NCBI RefSeq assembly: GCF_000813745.1
Contig: NZ_JWLC01000003.1
Coordinates: 1 to 64,000, forward strand
From: Leisingera sp. ANG-M1
GTDB lineage: Bacteria > Pseudomonadota > Alphaproteobacteria > Rhodobacterales > Rhodobacteraceae
Length of the DNA: 64,000 nucleotides
Direction: 5' to 3'
Positions within the stretch are counted from its first letter, which is position 1. Every line of letters starts with the position of its first letter. This document shows positions 47,863-57,614 of the stretch, piece by piece. A program made the position numbers and the translations under genes. Below the pieces are notes generated by a model that saw only the letters and a program-made list of their open reading frames with translations, had not been told where the DNA came from and did no database searches.

Positions 47863-49644
47863 ATGCGTCCGCTGCTGTCCGTCGAAAACCTCAGCATCGG
47901 ATTTGGCAAGGGCGAGCCGGTCGTGAAGGACGTGAGCTTTGCCGTGCAGCCGGGTGAGACACTGGCCCTGGTCGGCGAAAGCGGCTCTGGCAAGACGATC
48001 TCCTGCCGTGCTGCCCTGCGCATCCTGCCCAAGGCGGCACAGCTGCGTTCGGGGCGCATTCTGCTGGAAACCCGCGGCGAAACGCTGGACCTGGCAACGC
48101 TGGACGAGCGGCGGATGCGCGATGTCCGCGGCAATACCGTGTCGATGATTTTTCAGGAGCCGATGCGCTCGCTGTCGCCTTTGCACCGGATCGGCAACCA
48201 AGTGTCCGAGGTGCTGTGGCTGCACGGCCGCAAGTCCGAGCGCGCGGCGCGCAAGGAGGTGCTGGAGTGTTTCGAACGGGTCGGCTTTCCGGATCCGGAC
48301 CGCACTTACCGGTCCTATCCGTTTGAGCTCTCGGGCGGTATGCGCCAGCGGGCGATGATCGCGATGGCAATGGTGGCCAAGCCTGACCTGCTGATTGCGG
48401 ATGAACCCACCACCGCGCTGGATGTGACCACCCAGGCCCAGGTGCTGGGGCTGATGAAGGAACTGCAGCGCGAAACCGGCATGGCGATGATCCTGGTCAC
48501 CCACGATCTGGGGGTTGTCGCCAATATGGCCGAACAGGTGGTGGTGATGCACAAGGGCCGGGTGATGGAATCCGGCCGCGCCGAGCCGATGCTGCGCGCT
48601 CCCGCCCACCCCTACACCAAGGCTCTGTTCAGCGCCGCCCCCGAGATCCCGGATGAGGCCATCGTCGCTATCCCGCCGTCGCGCGACGATCTGATCATGG
48701 AAATAAAGTCGGTCTCCAAGACTTATACCCTGCGCGCCAGCAAAGGCTGGCAGGCCCCCACCCTGATCCACGCCTGTCGCGAAATCGACTTGCGGGTCAC
48801 GCGCGGCGAGACGCTGGCAATCGTCGGTGAAAGCGGCTCGGGCAAGACCACCGCCGCGCGGATTGCCCTGGGGGCTGAGCTGCCCGATCCGGGCGGTGAA
48901 GTGCTGTTCCGCCCCGACGCGGAGAAACCGCCCATCGAGGTCCACAACATGGACCGCGCGGCCCGCACCGCCTTTCAGCGGCAGGCGCAGATGGTGTTCC
49001 AGGATCCCTACTCCTCGCTGTCGCCGCGGATGCGGATCCAAGACACACTGACGGAGCCGCTGGAAATCCACGGCATCGGCTCCCGCACCGAACGCCGCGA
49101 CAAGGCGGCCGAGATGCTGCGGCTGGTGGGCCTGTCGCCAGACATGCTGAAACGCTATCCGCATGCGTTCTCCGGCGGCCAGCGCCAGCGCCTATCGATC
49201 GCGCGCGCCCTGATGCTGGACCCGGCGCTGATTGTTTGCGACGAGCCAACCTCGGCGCTGGATGTTTCGGTGCAGGAGCAGATCCTGCGGCTGCTGGAAG
49301 AGATCCGCGACCAGCAAAACCTGTCTTACCTGTTCATCAGCCACGACCTGGCGGTTGTGGCGCGGATTGCCGACGAGGTTGCCGTGATGCGGCGCGGGCT
49401 GATTGTCGAACAGGCACCGCCGGAAACCCTGTTCTACAACCCTCAGCATCCCTACACTAAGGCGCTGATAGCCGCCCAGCCGGAACCGGACATTGACCGC
49501 CCCATCGACCTGGACCTGGTGTCGCAAGGCGCCGGCGCGCCGGACTGCTGGCCCGAGGAATTCCGCTTCAACGGCACCCATGCGCCGCCTCTGGTGAACC
49601 TCAGCCACCTGGAAGCCGGTCACAAGGTACGCTGCCATGCTTGA
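47863..49644 (+). CDS. Peptide-type ABC importer, fused dual ATP-binding protein
   Basis: This 593-residue protein has two complete ATPase domains of the Dpp/Opp type: GESGSGKT (about 38-45) and [29 protein letters not shown] style motifs in the first half; [23 protein letters not shown] and [12 protein letters not shown] in the second, each followed by the HPYTKAL tail typical of oligopeptide transporters. It powers the two permeases encoded downstream. The next gene overlaps it by 8 bases. Confidence 0.93.
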   Translation: MRPLLSVENLSIGFGKGEPVVKDVSFAVQPGETLALVGESGSGKTISCRAALRILPKAAQLRSGRILLETRGETLDLATLDERRMRDVRGNTVSMIFQEPMRSLSPLHRIGNQVSEVLWLHGRKSERAARKEVLECFERVGFPDPDRTYRSYPFELSGGMRQRAMIAMAMVAKPDLLIADEPTTALDVTTQAQVLGLMKELQRETGMAMILVTHDLGVVANMAEQVVVMHKGRVMESGRAEPMLRAPAHPYTKALFSAAPEIPDEAIVAIPPSRDDLIMEIKSVSKTYTLRASKGWQAPTLIHACREIDLRVTRGETLAIVGESGSGKTTAARIALGAELPDPGGEVLFRPDAEKPPIEVHNMDRAARTAFQRQAQMVFQDPYSSLSPRMRIQDTLTEPLEIHGIGSRTERRDKAAEMLRLVGLSPDMLKRYPHAFSGGQRQRLSIARALMLDPALIVCDEPTSALDVSVQEQILRLLEEIRDQQNLSYLFISHDLAVVARIADEVAVMRRGLIVEQAPPETLFYNPQHPYTKALIAAQPEPDIDRPIDLDLVSQGAGAPDCWPEEFRFNGTHAPPLVNLSHLEAGHKVRCHA

Positions 49645-51550
49645 TGTTTTGAAACCGCTTCTGACAGCGGCCCTATGCCTGGCGCCGCTGCCTGTGCTGG
49701 CCGGGCCTGACTTGCAGGAAAGCAAGTTCTGGAAATCCGAGGTCAAGGCAGGCTACCTGCCCCCGGTTGCCGAACGCCTGCCGGATGTGCCGCTGGTGGT
49801 GAACCTGGCCGCCAAGGGTCGTGAATTCGGCATTCAGGGCGGGACCCTCAACACCATGGTCACCCGCTCCAAGGACATCCGCCAGATGGTGGTCTATGGC
49901 TATGCGCGGCTGGCCGGCTACGATGAAAACTACCGGCTGCAGCCGGATATCCTGCTGGGGTTTCTGAACGAGAACAACCGCCGTTTCACCCTGAAACTGC
50001 GCCCCGGCCATCACTGGTCCAGCGGCGATCCCTTCACCTCGGATGATTTCCGCTATTGGTGGGAGGATGTTGCCAACCATCCAGAGCTGAGCCCCGCAGG
50101 CCCGCCGGATTTCCTGCGGGTGAACGGCAAACTGCCGCGGGTGAGCTTCCCGGACGAAACCACTGTCATCTACGAATGGGACGACCCCAACCCCAGCTTC
50201 CTGCACACGCTGGCCCAGGCCCGCCCGCCGTTCATCTACCGGCCGGCAAAATACCTGAAGCAGTACCACGCGGATTATGCTGATCCGGAGATGCTGGAAG
50301 AAGAAGTTGACTATGCCCGCGTCAAAAGCTGGGCGGCGCTGCACAACAAGTTCGACAACATGTACAAGTTCGACAACCACGAACTGCCGACCTTGCAGCC
50401 CTGGATCAATGCCTCGCCCGGCAAGAAGATCCGCCACCAGTTCGTGCGCAACCCCTATTACCACCGGATCGACAGCCGCGGCGTGCAACTGCCCTATATC
50501 GACACAGTAGAAATGGAGATCGTCAGCCCCGGGCTGGTCGCTGCCAAGTCGAACGCCGGTGAAGCCGACCTGCAGGCCCGCGGCCTGGGTTTCCGCGACA
50601 TTCCGATCCTGCGCAAGGGCGAGAAGGACGGCTCCAACTACAAGACCTTTCTCTGGGGCAGTGGCGCCGCCTCGCAGATCGCGATTTATCCGAATCTCAA
50701 CGTGAACGACCCGGTCTGGCGCGGGATCTTCCGCGACGTGCGGGTGCGCCGGGCCTTGTCATTGGCCATCAACCGCCGCGCCATCAACCGGGCGCTCTAT
50801 TTCAACCTGGCCAAGCCCGGCGCCATGACGGTGCTGGAGCAAAGCGAGTTCTTCGACCCCGAGCTGCGCGCTGCCTGGGCGGATTTCGATCCGGAACTGG
50901 CCAACAGGCTGCTGGATGAAGCGGGACTGGACAAGAAGGACGGCTACGGCATCCGCTACCTGCCAGACGGTCGGCTGATGGAACTGGTGGTGGAGACCGC
51001 CGGCGAACGCCAAGAGGTGGAGAACGCGCTGCAGATCATCTCGGACGACTGGCGCGATGTAGGCATCAAGCTCGTGATGCGGCCCTTGGACCGCGACATC
51101 CTACGCAACCGGGTGTTTTCCGGCAACACCATGGCCTCGGCCTGGTTCGGCTGGGACAACGGGCTGCCGCAGGCCTATACCTCCCCGGTCTATCTGGCGC
51201 CGACCGATCAGGTGTTCCTGTCCTGGCCGAAATGGGGCCAGTATTATCAAACCGGCGGCGACGCAGGCGAGCCGCCGGATATGGCGCCCGCCCAGCGGCT
51301 GATGGAGCTGATGCAGGACTGGGACCGGGCCACTACGGATGAAGAGCGCTCGGCAGCCTGGCGCGAAATGCTGAAAATCCACGCCGACCAGGTCTATGCC
51401 ATTGGCGTCGTGGCCGGTGCGCCGCAGCCTGTGGTCGTCAGCAACCGTCTACGCAATGTTCCCAAACAGGCAACCTGGGCCTGGGATCCGGGGGCGCATT
51501 TCGGCCTCTACCGCCCGGACGAATTCTTCTTCGAGGACGGCAAAGGCTGA
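49637..51550 (+). CDS. ABC transporter substrate-binding protein, peptide/solute family 5
   Basis: This 637-residue protein starts with a clear signal peptide ([22 protein letters not shown], cleavage near 22 written here in parts: hydrophobic core 8-18, Ala-x-Ala-like end). The body fits family 5 solute-binding proteins: RLQPDILLGFL, FTLKLRPGHHWSSGDPFTSDDF, DVRVRRALSLAINR and a C-terminal DWDRATTDEERSAAW. It is longer than most, as in the subgroup paired with fused ATPases. It captures the imported substrate, peptide or other, in the periplasm. Confidence 0.92.
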   Translation: MLDVLKPLLTAALCLAPLPVLAGPDLQESKFWKSEVKAGYLPPVAERLPDVPLVVNLAAKGREFGIQGGTLNTMVTRSKDIRQMVVYGYARLAGYDENYRLQPDILLGFLNENNRRFTLKLRPGHHWSSGDPFTSDDFRYWWEDVANHPELSPAGPPDFLRVNGKLPRVSFPDETTVIYEWDDPNPSFLHTLAQARPPFIYRPAKYLKQYHADYADPEMLEEEVDYARVKSWAALHNKFDNMYKFDNHELPTLQPWINASPGKKIRHQFVRNPYYHRIDSRGVQLPYIDTVEMEIVSPGLVAAKSNAGEADLQARGLGFRDIPILRKGEKDGSNYKTFLWGSGAASQIAIYPNLNVNDPVWRGIFRDVRVRRALSLAINRRAINRALYFNLAKPGAMTVLEQSEFFDPELRAAWADFDPELANRLLDEAGLDKKDGYGIRYLPDGRLMELVVETAGERQEVENALQIISDDWRDVGIKLVMRPLDRDILRNRVFSGNTMASAWFGWDNGLPQAYTSPVYLAPTDQVFLSWPKWGQYYQTGGDAGEPPDMAPAQRLMELMQDWDRATTDEERSAAWREMLKIHADQVYAIGVVAGAPQPVVVSNRLRNVPKQATWAWDPGAHFGLYRPDEFFFEDGKG

Positions 51551-52578
51551 TGGAAATCCTGAAATACGCCATTTACCGCTTTGGCACCATGCTGCTGACC
51601 CTGCTTGTGGTCTCGGTGCTGGTCTTTGCCATCATCAACCTGCCGCCCGGCGACTACCTGTCGAACCAGATCGCCGAGCTGCAGGCCACCGGCCAATCCG
51701 CAGGTGTGGCCAAGGCGGAATTCCTGCGCAAGGAATATGCACTCGATAAGCCTTTATGGCAGCAATACATGATCTGGATGGGGTTCATGCCTGGCCCGCA
51801 TGGGTTCTCCGGCATGATCCAGGGCAATTTCGGCTGGTCGTTTGAATTCGACAGCCCGGTTGCGGATATCGTCGGCGACACCCTGTGGCTGACAGTGCTG
51901 GTGAATCTCGCTGCCGTTGCCTTTGTCTATGCCGTGGCGCTGCCGCTTGGCGTGCTTGCCGCCGCCCGCGCACGGACCTGGGTCGACTACACCTCTGCCT
52001 TCATCGGCTATCTGGGCCTTGCCACACCGAACTTCCTGCTGGCGCTGATCCTGTTCTACTACGGCCACCGATGGTTCAACCTCCCGATCGGCGGGCTTAT
52101 GGCGCCTGAATTCGAAGGCGTTCCGATGAACTGGGAGAAGGTGAAATCTATTCTGGTGCATCTGATCGTGCCCACCTTCGTGATCGGCACCGCAGGCGCC
52201 TCTGCCATGATGCAGCGGCTGCGCGCAAACATGCTGGACGAGCTGGGCAAGCCCTATGTGGAGACCGCCATCGCCAAGGGCATGAAGTCCTCGCGGATGC
52301 TGGCCAAATACCCGCTGCGGGTGGCCTTCAACCCCTTTGTCGCCGATATCGGCAACCTGCTGCCCTCGATGATCTCCGGCTCGGTGCTGGTGTCAGTGGT
52401 GCTGGGCCTGCAGACCATCGGCCCGACCCTGCTGACGGCGCTCAAGACCCAGGACATGTTCCTGTCGGGCTTCGTGCTGATGTTTGTCGCCCTGCTCACC
52501 CTGATCGGCACCATGATTTCGGACGTGCTCCTGGTGCTGCTTGATCCCAGAATCCGCTATGAGGGGCGCGGCACATGA
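51550..52578 (+). CDS. ABC transporter permease, DppB-like
   Basis: This 342-residue membrane protein has an N-terminal helix (FGTMLLTLLVVSVLVFAII), a periplasmic loop with YALDKPLWQQYMIW, and a permease core with RLRANMLDELGKPYVETAIAKGM, the EAA-type loop that docks the ATPase. Six membrane helices expected. Its ATG overlaps the last base of the upstream stop, and the next permease overlaps it by 4 bases. Confidence 0.92.
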   Translation: MEILKYAIYRFGTMLLTLLVVSVLVFAIINLPPGDYLSNQIAELQATGQSAGVAKAEFLRKEYALDKPLWQQYMIWMGFMPGPHGFSGMIQGNFGWSFEFDSPVADIVGDTLWLTVLVNLAAVAFVYAVALPLGVLAAARARTWVDYTSAFIGYLGLATPNFLLALILFYYGHRWFNLPIGGLMAPEFEGVPMNWEKVKSILVHLIVPTFVIGTAGASAMMQRLRANMLDELGKPYVETAIAKGMKSSRMLAKYPLRVAFNPFVADIGNLLPSMISGSVLVSVVLGLQTIGPTLLTALKTQDMFLSGFVLMFVALLTLIGTMISDVLLVLLDPRIRYEGRGT

Positions 52579-53732
52579 CTCAGCTACCCGACGGACGTTA
52601 TGTCGACGATGCCCCTTTCGATCCGCAGGCCTCGCTGCTGGAAATCGAACGTAAGGACCTGGACGCCCCCAACTGGCTGCTGGTCTGGCGCAAATTCCGC
52701 ACCCACAAGCTGGGCCTCATCTCCGGCGCCTTCCTGCTGATCTGCTATCTGCTGCTGCCAGTGGCCGGGTTTATCGCCCCCTACGGGCCGAACCAGCGCC
52801 ACAGCGAGCACCTCTATTCGCCGCCGCAATCGATAAACCTGTTCCACCAGGGCGAATTCATCGGACCATATGTCTACCCGCTGACCTCGCATGCCGACCT
52901 GGAGACTTTCCAGTGGGTGTTTACTCCTGATCTCGAGAACCCGCAGAATCTGGAGTTTTTCTGTGAGGGGCGCGAGTACAACATCGCCGGGCTGATCCCC
53001 TCCACCACACATCTGTTCTGCTCGCCTGACGAGAACAGCCCGGTGTTCCTTTGGGGCTCCGACCGGCTGGGCCGGGATATCTTCTCGCGCATCCTTTACG
53101 GTGCACAGCTATCGCTGACTGTCGGCCTGATAGGGATCACCGTGTCCTTTGTGCTCGGCATCTTTTTCGGCTCGCTGGCGGGCTATTTCGGCGGCAAGAC
53201 CGATTGGGTGATCAACCGGGTGATCGAAATCCTGCGGTCGCTGCCCGAACTGCCCTTGTGGCTAGCGCTCTCTGCCGCGGTGCCCTCTAACTGGTCGCCG
53301 GTGGCGGTGTTCTTCATCATTTCAATCATCCTTGGCATTCTCGACTGGCCCGGACTGGCAAGATCCGTGCGCGCCAAATTCCTCAGCTTGCGCGAAGAGG
53401 AATACGTCCGCGCTGCCGAGATGATGGGTGCCTCTTCCGGCCGGGTTATCCGCAAGCATCTGCTGCCGAACTTCATGTCGCATCTGATCGCCTCAGCCAC
53501 TTTGTCGATCCCTGCTATGATCCTGGGTGAAACAGCGCTCTCCTTCCTTGGCCTCGGCCTGCGCGCGCCTGCCGTCAGCTGGGGGGTAATGCTGAATGAC
53601 GCGCAGAACCTGGCCTCGATCGAGATCTACCCGTGGACGGCAATCCCGATGCTGCCGATTGTTGTGGTCGTGCTCGCCTTCAACTTCCTGGGCGATGGTC
53701 TGCGGGACAGCCTGGACCCCTATCAGCAATGA
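52575..53732 (+). CDS. ABC transporter permease, DppC-like
   Basis: This 385-residue second permease has the short cytosolic N-terminal region of DppC types, a first helix (LISGAFLLICYLLLPVAGF), an extended periplasmic segment, GSDRLGRDIFSRILYGAQLSL, the docking loop EEYVRAAEMMGASSGRVIRKH and FLGDGLRDSLDPYQQ at the end. It pairs with the preceding permease. The ATGA overlap couples it to the CoA-transferase gene. Confidence 0.93.
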   Translation: MTQLPDGRYVDDAPFDPQASLLEIERKDLDAPNWLLVWRKFRTHKLGLISGAFLLICYLLLPVAGFIAPYGPNQRHSEHLYSPPQSINLFHQGEFIGPYVYPLTSHADLETFQWVFTPDLENPQNLEFFCEGREYNIAGLIPSTTHLFCSPDENSPVFLWGSDRLGRDIFSRILYGAQLSLTVGLIGITVSFVLGIFFGSLAGYFGGKTDWVINRVIEILRSLPELPLWLALSAAVPSNWSPVAVFFIISIILGILDWPGLARSVRAKFLSLREEEYVRAAEMMGASSGRVIRKHLLPNFMSHLIASATLSIPAMILGETALSFLGLGLRAPAVSWGVMLNDAQNLASIEIYPWTAIPMLPIVVVVLAFNFLGDGLRDSLDPYQQ

Positions 53733-55075
53733 CCCTGCTCACCGCTCTGCCTGCCCCGGACAGCTACCGCACCTCCGGCACCGGCCAATGGCGCAGCGCC
53801 TTTGCGGTGACTGAACTGGCCAATGCCTCGGTAGCCGCCGTGGGGCTGGAGCTGGCGGGGCTGATAGAAGCGCTGAACCTGGCACCGGCTGCACCTGAGG
53901 TCACTGTGGACCAGCGGCTGGCCTCGCTCTGGTTCAGCTACAGTTTCCGCCCCGAAGGCTGGGAGATTCCCAGCCTCTGGGATTCGATTGCCGGCGTCTA
54001 CGAAGCATCTGACGGCTGGATCCGCCTGCACACCAACCTGCCGCACCACCGGCGTGCGGCGCTGCAGGTGCTGGGATGCACGGGTGAGCGCGCTGCCGTC
54101 GCAGCTGCGGTCAAATCCTGGCAGGCAGACACTCTCGAATGCGAAATCGTTGCCGCAGGCGGTGTTGCCGCTGCCATGCGCAGCCGCGCAGAGTGGCTGG
54201 CGCATCCGCAAGGCCACGCGGTCGCTGCAGAACCGTTGATCCATTGGACCGAACCCCAGCACATCAAGCTGCGCGGCAGGCCGCAGGCAACCGCTGCCCG
54301 CCCTTTGGCCGGCCTCCGGGTTCTGGACCTGACGCGGGTGCTGGCCGGCCCGGTCTCCACCCGCACCCTGGCCGGCTTCGGCGCCGAGGTGCTGCGCATC
54401 GATCCGCCTGGCTGGGACGAGCCCGGGGTGATCACCGACATCTCACTGGGCAAACGCATGGCGGCCCTCGACCTGGCCAAGGGCGAAGACCGGCTGGTGT
54501 TCGAAACACTGCTGTCCCAGGCCGACGTGCTGGTGCACGGCTACCGCCCCGGTGCGCTGGAGGGATTGGGCTATGATCGCGAGACCCGCCGCCGGATCGC
54601 ACCGAATACCGTGGAGGCCAGCCTGGACGCCTATGGCTGGACAGGCCCCTGGGCCGCCCGCCGCGGCTTCGACAGCCTGGTGCAAATGAGCGCAGGCATT
54701 GCAGAGGCCGGGCAGTACTGGGCTGGCACAGACGGGCCGCACCCTTTGCCCGTGCAGGCGCTGGACCACGCCACTGGCTACCTGATGGCCGCGGCGGTGT
54801 TGTCGGCGCTGACCGTCGCAGCCCGCAACGAAGCAGCACCCGCCGCCCGCCTTTCCCTGGCCCGCACCGCTGAACTGCTTGCCGGCCTGAACAAGACTGC
54901 CGAGGGCGCCGAAATCACCGCTGCGGACACAGGCGACTACAGCGGCAGGCTTGAAAACAGCGGCTGGGGCCCGGGCCGCCGCCTTGCTGCGCCCCTTGTC
55001 CTCAGCTCAGCGCAGATGCGCTGGGAACTGCCTGCCACCCGCTGCGCCAGTGCCGCTGCCTGCTGGCAGGGATAG
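53729..55075 (+). CDS. CaiB/BaiF (class III) CoA-transferase family protein
   Basis: This 448-residue protein has the class III CoA-transferase core from about residue 190: PLAGLRVLDLTRVLAGPVSTRTLAG, GAEVLRIDPPGWDEPG, LDLAKGEDR, YRPGALEGLGYD and RRGFDSLVQMSAGIA with the candidate catalytic Asp. The first 190 residues are less typical and may be a partial duplicate of the fold. ATG overlaps the permease stop (ATGA), so it is co-translated with an importer, suggesting that the imported compound is, or becomes, a carboxylic acid activated as a CoA ester. That is inference. Confidence 0.88.
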   Translation: MTLLTALPAPDSYRTSGTGQWRSAFAVTELANASVAAVGLELAGLIEALNLAPAAPEVTVDQRLASLWFSYSFRPEGWEIPSLWDSIAGVYEASDGWIRLHTNLPHHRRAALQVLGCTGERAAVAAAVKSWQADTLECEIVAAGGVAAAMRSRAEWLAHPQGHAVAAEPLIHWTEPQHIKLRGRPQATAARPLAGLRVLDLTRVLAGPVSTRTLAGFGAEVLRIDPPGWDEPGVITDISLGKRMAALDLAKGEDRLVFETLLSQADVLVHGYRPGALEGLGYDRETRRRIAPNTVEASLDAYGWTGPWAARRGFDSLVQMSAGIAEAGQYWAGTDGPHPLPVQALDHATGYLMAAAVLSALTVAARNEAAPAARLSLARTAELLAGLNKTAEGAEITAADTGDYSGRLENSGWGPGRRLAAPLVLSSAQMRWELPATRCASAAACWQG

Positions 55076-55086
55076 CCCCCAGGAAA

Positions 55087-55195
55087 AGGGGCGCTGCCCC
55101 TCTTGGCCCTCCCGGGCCAATTCACCCCGGAGTATTTTCGACCAGAAAAAAGCCTGTCCGGGACAGCTCTGTTTCTTTCTGGTCTCAAATACTCC
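55087..55195. repeat. AGTATTT inverted-repeat element with flanking hairpin, third site
   Basis: AGGGGC/GCT/GCCCCT (55087-55101) forms a hairpin 11 bases after the CoA-transferase stop. A 20-base arm beginning GGAGTATTTT (55129-55148) pairs with the arm ending AAATACTCC (55176-55195) apart from two mismatches. The loop holds a perfect CTGTCC-G-GGACAG palindrome (55154-55166). The structure stands between convergent genes and is likely a bidirectional terminator. Confidence 0.75.
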
Positions 55196-55210
55196 CGCCG
55201 GAGGCAGCGG

Positions 55211-55236
55211 CGCGCATTAGCGCGGCGCCACGCCCA
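55211..55236. repeat. CACGCCCAAC-type intergenic palindrome, copy 3
   Basis: CGCGC (55211-55215), ATTA loop, GCGCG (55220-55224), then GCGCCACGCCCAAC-like sequence. It adjoins the AGTATTT element, so both repeat families meet in one gap of 217 bases between convergent genes. Confidence 0.65.
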
Positions 55237-55292
55237 ACCCCAAGCGGAGCGCGCCAGCGGTCCGGCGCGGGGGCGGGAGCCGCTCCGCTCAG

Positions 55293-57614
55293 TCAGCGGT
55301 CGTCGCCGCCGGGGCCACCCATTTCTTCCAGCAGATCTTCATCAATCGCAGCCTGGACCGCGCCAACGGCCGCTTCCTTCTGCTTCGGCGTTACCTCGCC
55401 TTCCTGATCGGGGGCCAGCCGCACAGTGACTTCGCGGTGCGCAAACTTAACGCCTTCCCGGGCAAACAGTTCCCGGATTTCCTGATAGACACGCTTGCGG
55501 ACAATCCATTGATCCCCTGGCTTGGTCATGAATTTCACCCGGATGATCATCGCTGAATCCTGCATCTCGATCACCCCTTGCGACTTCAGCGGCTGGATGA
55601 AGGTGTGACCGACAACCGGATCATCCATCAGCCGCTGCCCCAGCTTCTTGATCAGCTTGCGGACCTTTTCCACATCGGTGTCATAGGTCACCCGCAGCGG
55701 CAGCTTCATCATCACCCAGTCGCGGGAGTAGTTGGTCAGCACCTTGATCTCACCGAAAGGAATAGTGTGCAGCGCGCCCAGGTGGTGGCGCAGCTGGAAC
55801 GAGCGCACTGAAATCTTCTCGACCGTCCCTTTCACATCGCCGATGTCGATGTATTCGCCTTTGCGGAACGCATCATCGACCAGGAAGAACGCACCCGAGA
55901 AAATGTCCCGCACCAGTGTCTGCGAGCCGAAACCCACGGCCAGCCCGACCACACCGGCACCGGCAAACAGCGGGCTCACATTAATCCCCAGCTCCAGGAG
56001 CACGATCAGCACGATCGACACCAGCACCACCGCCAGGATCGCGCCGCGGAACAGCGGCAGCAAGGTGGCCAGCCGGCTAGCGCCGCCGGCGCCGCCTTCG
56101 TCACCCAACTCCCCAGGCTGCACGTCGCCAACTTCCTCGTCGATCTTGCTGTCGATCCAGATCCGGAACAGGTGATAGACGATGTAGCCGATGAACAGGA
56201 TCACGGTGACATCAATCACCCGCTCCGCTGACGTGGTTTCAGTCCAGCTGGCCTCCGGGTTCCAGACAATCACCAGCGAATAGGCGCCAACCACGAAGGC
56301 TAGGATGCCAGCAACCCGGCGCGCAAGATCCTCGTAGGTGGAAATCGGGTGCTTTACCGCCGGAAGAGCTTCTGCTTCCTCCGCCTCGGCCGCCTCTTCC
56401 GCGTCTGTTTCTTCAGGCGCTTCCACCAGCCGGCTGCGGCGGAAATAGCGCTCGATGAAATAGTTGATGGCACCGTAGACGATCAGAATTGTCGTCAGCA
56501 CAAAGTAGCTGCCCGCCATCAGCGGTATCGACACATCGTTCTCCAGCACCAGGTCAAAAGCCAGTTTGAGCCAGCCGAAGGCCATATAGGCCATCAGAAC
56601 CGGAGCCCAGGCCACCGCCAGGACGCGTACCAGCCAGGAACAGTCCTCCGGCACCCGCCCAGCGCGGATCGCATTGGAAATCGCCCGGCCGTTGACAAGC
56701 ACCATCAGCAAGTTGCCAATCAGCCCGGCCAAGGCCAGCACCCCGTAGACCATCGCGTAGACATTATAGTTGAGCCCGAAGTCCCCGACCCAGGTGGCAA
56801 ACAGCACCGAAGAGATATCGTAAGTCGCCAGAAGCGCAGCCCAGATATAAAGCCGCTTGGCATCCCTATCGGAGAACACCGGTATCCGGTACTGGGCCAG
56901 GAACGGCGACAGAACCATCCGCCACAGGTCCGACACCGTGCGGGCCAGAAAGAAGGCGGTGTAAATCGCTGTGGCGGTGAATTCGATGGAAGGATCCCCG
57001 GACGAACCGAAGATCAGGTAGGAAATCAGCGCTGCAAAGATCATTGCAAACACTGTGCCGCCGATCCCCATCAGGAAACGGTAGACCAGGAACGGCATCT
57101 TCTCTTCGTAGCCCTCCGGATTGGCCCGGATCCGCGCCACCACAAAGCGTTTGGCAAAGCGCTTGCCGTAGATTTCCGTCGACAGCCAGCGGCCGATCAG
57201 CAGGAACAGCACGCTCCAGCCCAGCACCTCGACATAGGTCATGATGCGCCCGTCCGGACTGGTCTGGCGCAGGATGTACTGCATCTCGAAGATGGAATAG
57301 GGCAGCGCCTCCAGCCGGCTGTTCAGCTCGGCCCGGAAGGCGCCGACCTTGGACTGCGCCTTCATCAGCATCGATGGCTGCTCCATCAGCTCGGTGGCTG
57401 GATCTTCGTCCTCCGGCCCGGTGCCGGGCGGCGCATTCAGCAGCTGACCGCTGCTGTCGACAACCACAACACTGACGCCGCTTTCCGCCGCCTGTTCGAT
57501 CGCCTGGGCCAGCGCATCCGCTCCCGCAGCGTCACTTTCCTGCGCGCCGGCGTGAGCGGTCAGGGTGAAACTCAGCAGCCCGCAAAGCAGAAACCGGTAC
57601 AATACTTGCAGCAT
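55293..57614 (-). CDS. MscS-family mechanosensitive channel, large form
   Basis: This 773-residue protein has a signal peptide (hydrophobic 5-22, ending near Ala24), a periplasmic region with a coiled segment, about ten membrane helices, and the MscS pore and beta domain near the C-terminus: GVVGLAVGFGSQTLVRDIFSG (pore-lining helix) and YIDIGDVKGTVEKISVRSFQLR. It probably protects against osmotic downshock from the inner membrane. An acidic stretch rich in EE/AEE (about 400-420) links two membrane bundles. Single gene; length is normal for the extended MscS group. Confidence 0.92.
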   Translation of the reverse strand: MLQVLYRFLLCGLLSFTLTAHAGAQESDAAGADALAQAIEQAAESGVSVVVVDSSGQLLNAPPGTGPEDEDPATELMEQPSMLMKAQSKVGAFRAELNSRLEALPYSIFEMQYILRQTSPDGRIMTYVEVLGWSVLFLLIGRWLSTEIYGKRFAKRFVVARIRANPEGYEEKMPFLVYRFLMGIGGTVFAMIFAALISYLIFGSSGDPSIEFTATAIYTAFFLARTVSDLWRMVLSPFLAQYRIPVFSDRDAKRLYIWAALLATYDISSVLFATWVGDFGLNYNVYAMVYGVLALAGLIGNLLMVLVNGRAISNAIRAGRVPEDCSWLVRVLAVAWAPVLMAYMAFGWLKLAFDLVLENDVSIPLMAGSYFVLTTILIVYGAINYFIERYFRRSRLVEAPEETDAEEAAEAEEAEALPAVKHPISTYEDLARRVAGILAFVVGAYSLVIVWNPEASWTETTSAERVIDVTVILFIGYIVYHLFRIWIDSKIDEEVGDVQPGELGDEGGAGGASRLATLLPLFRGAILAVVLVSIVLIVLLELGINVSPLFAGAGVVGLAVGFGSQTLVRDIFSGAFFLVDDAFRKGEYIDIGDVKGTVEKISVRSFQLRHHLGALHTIPFGEIKVLTNYSRDWVMMKLPLRVTYDTDVEKVRKLIKKLGQRLMDDPVVGHTFIQPLKSQGVIEMQDSAMIIRVKFMTKPGDQWIVRKRVYQEIRELFAREGVKFAHREVTVRLAPDQEGEVTPKQKEAAVGAVQAAIDEDLLEEMGGPGGDDR

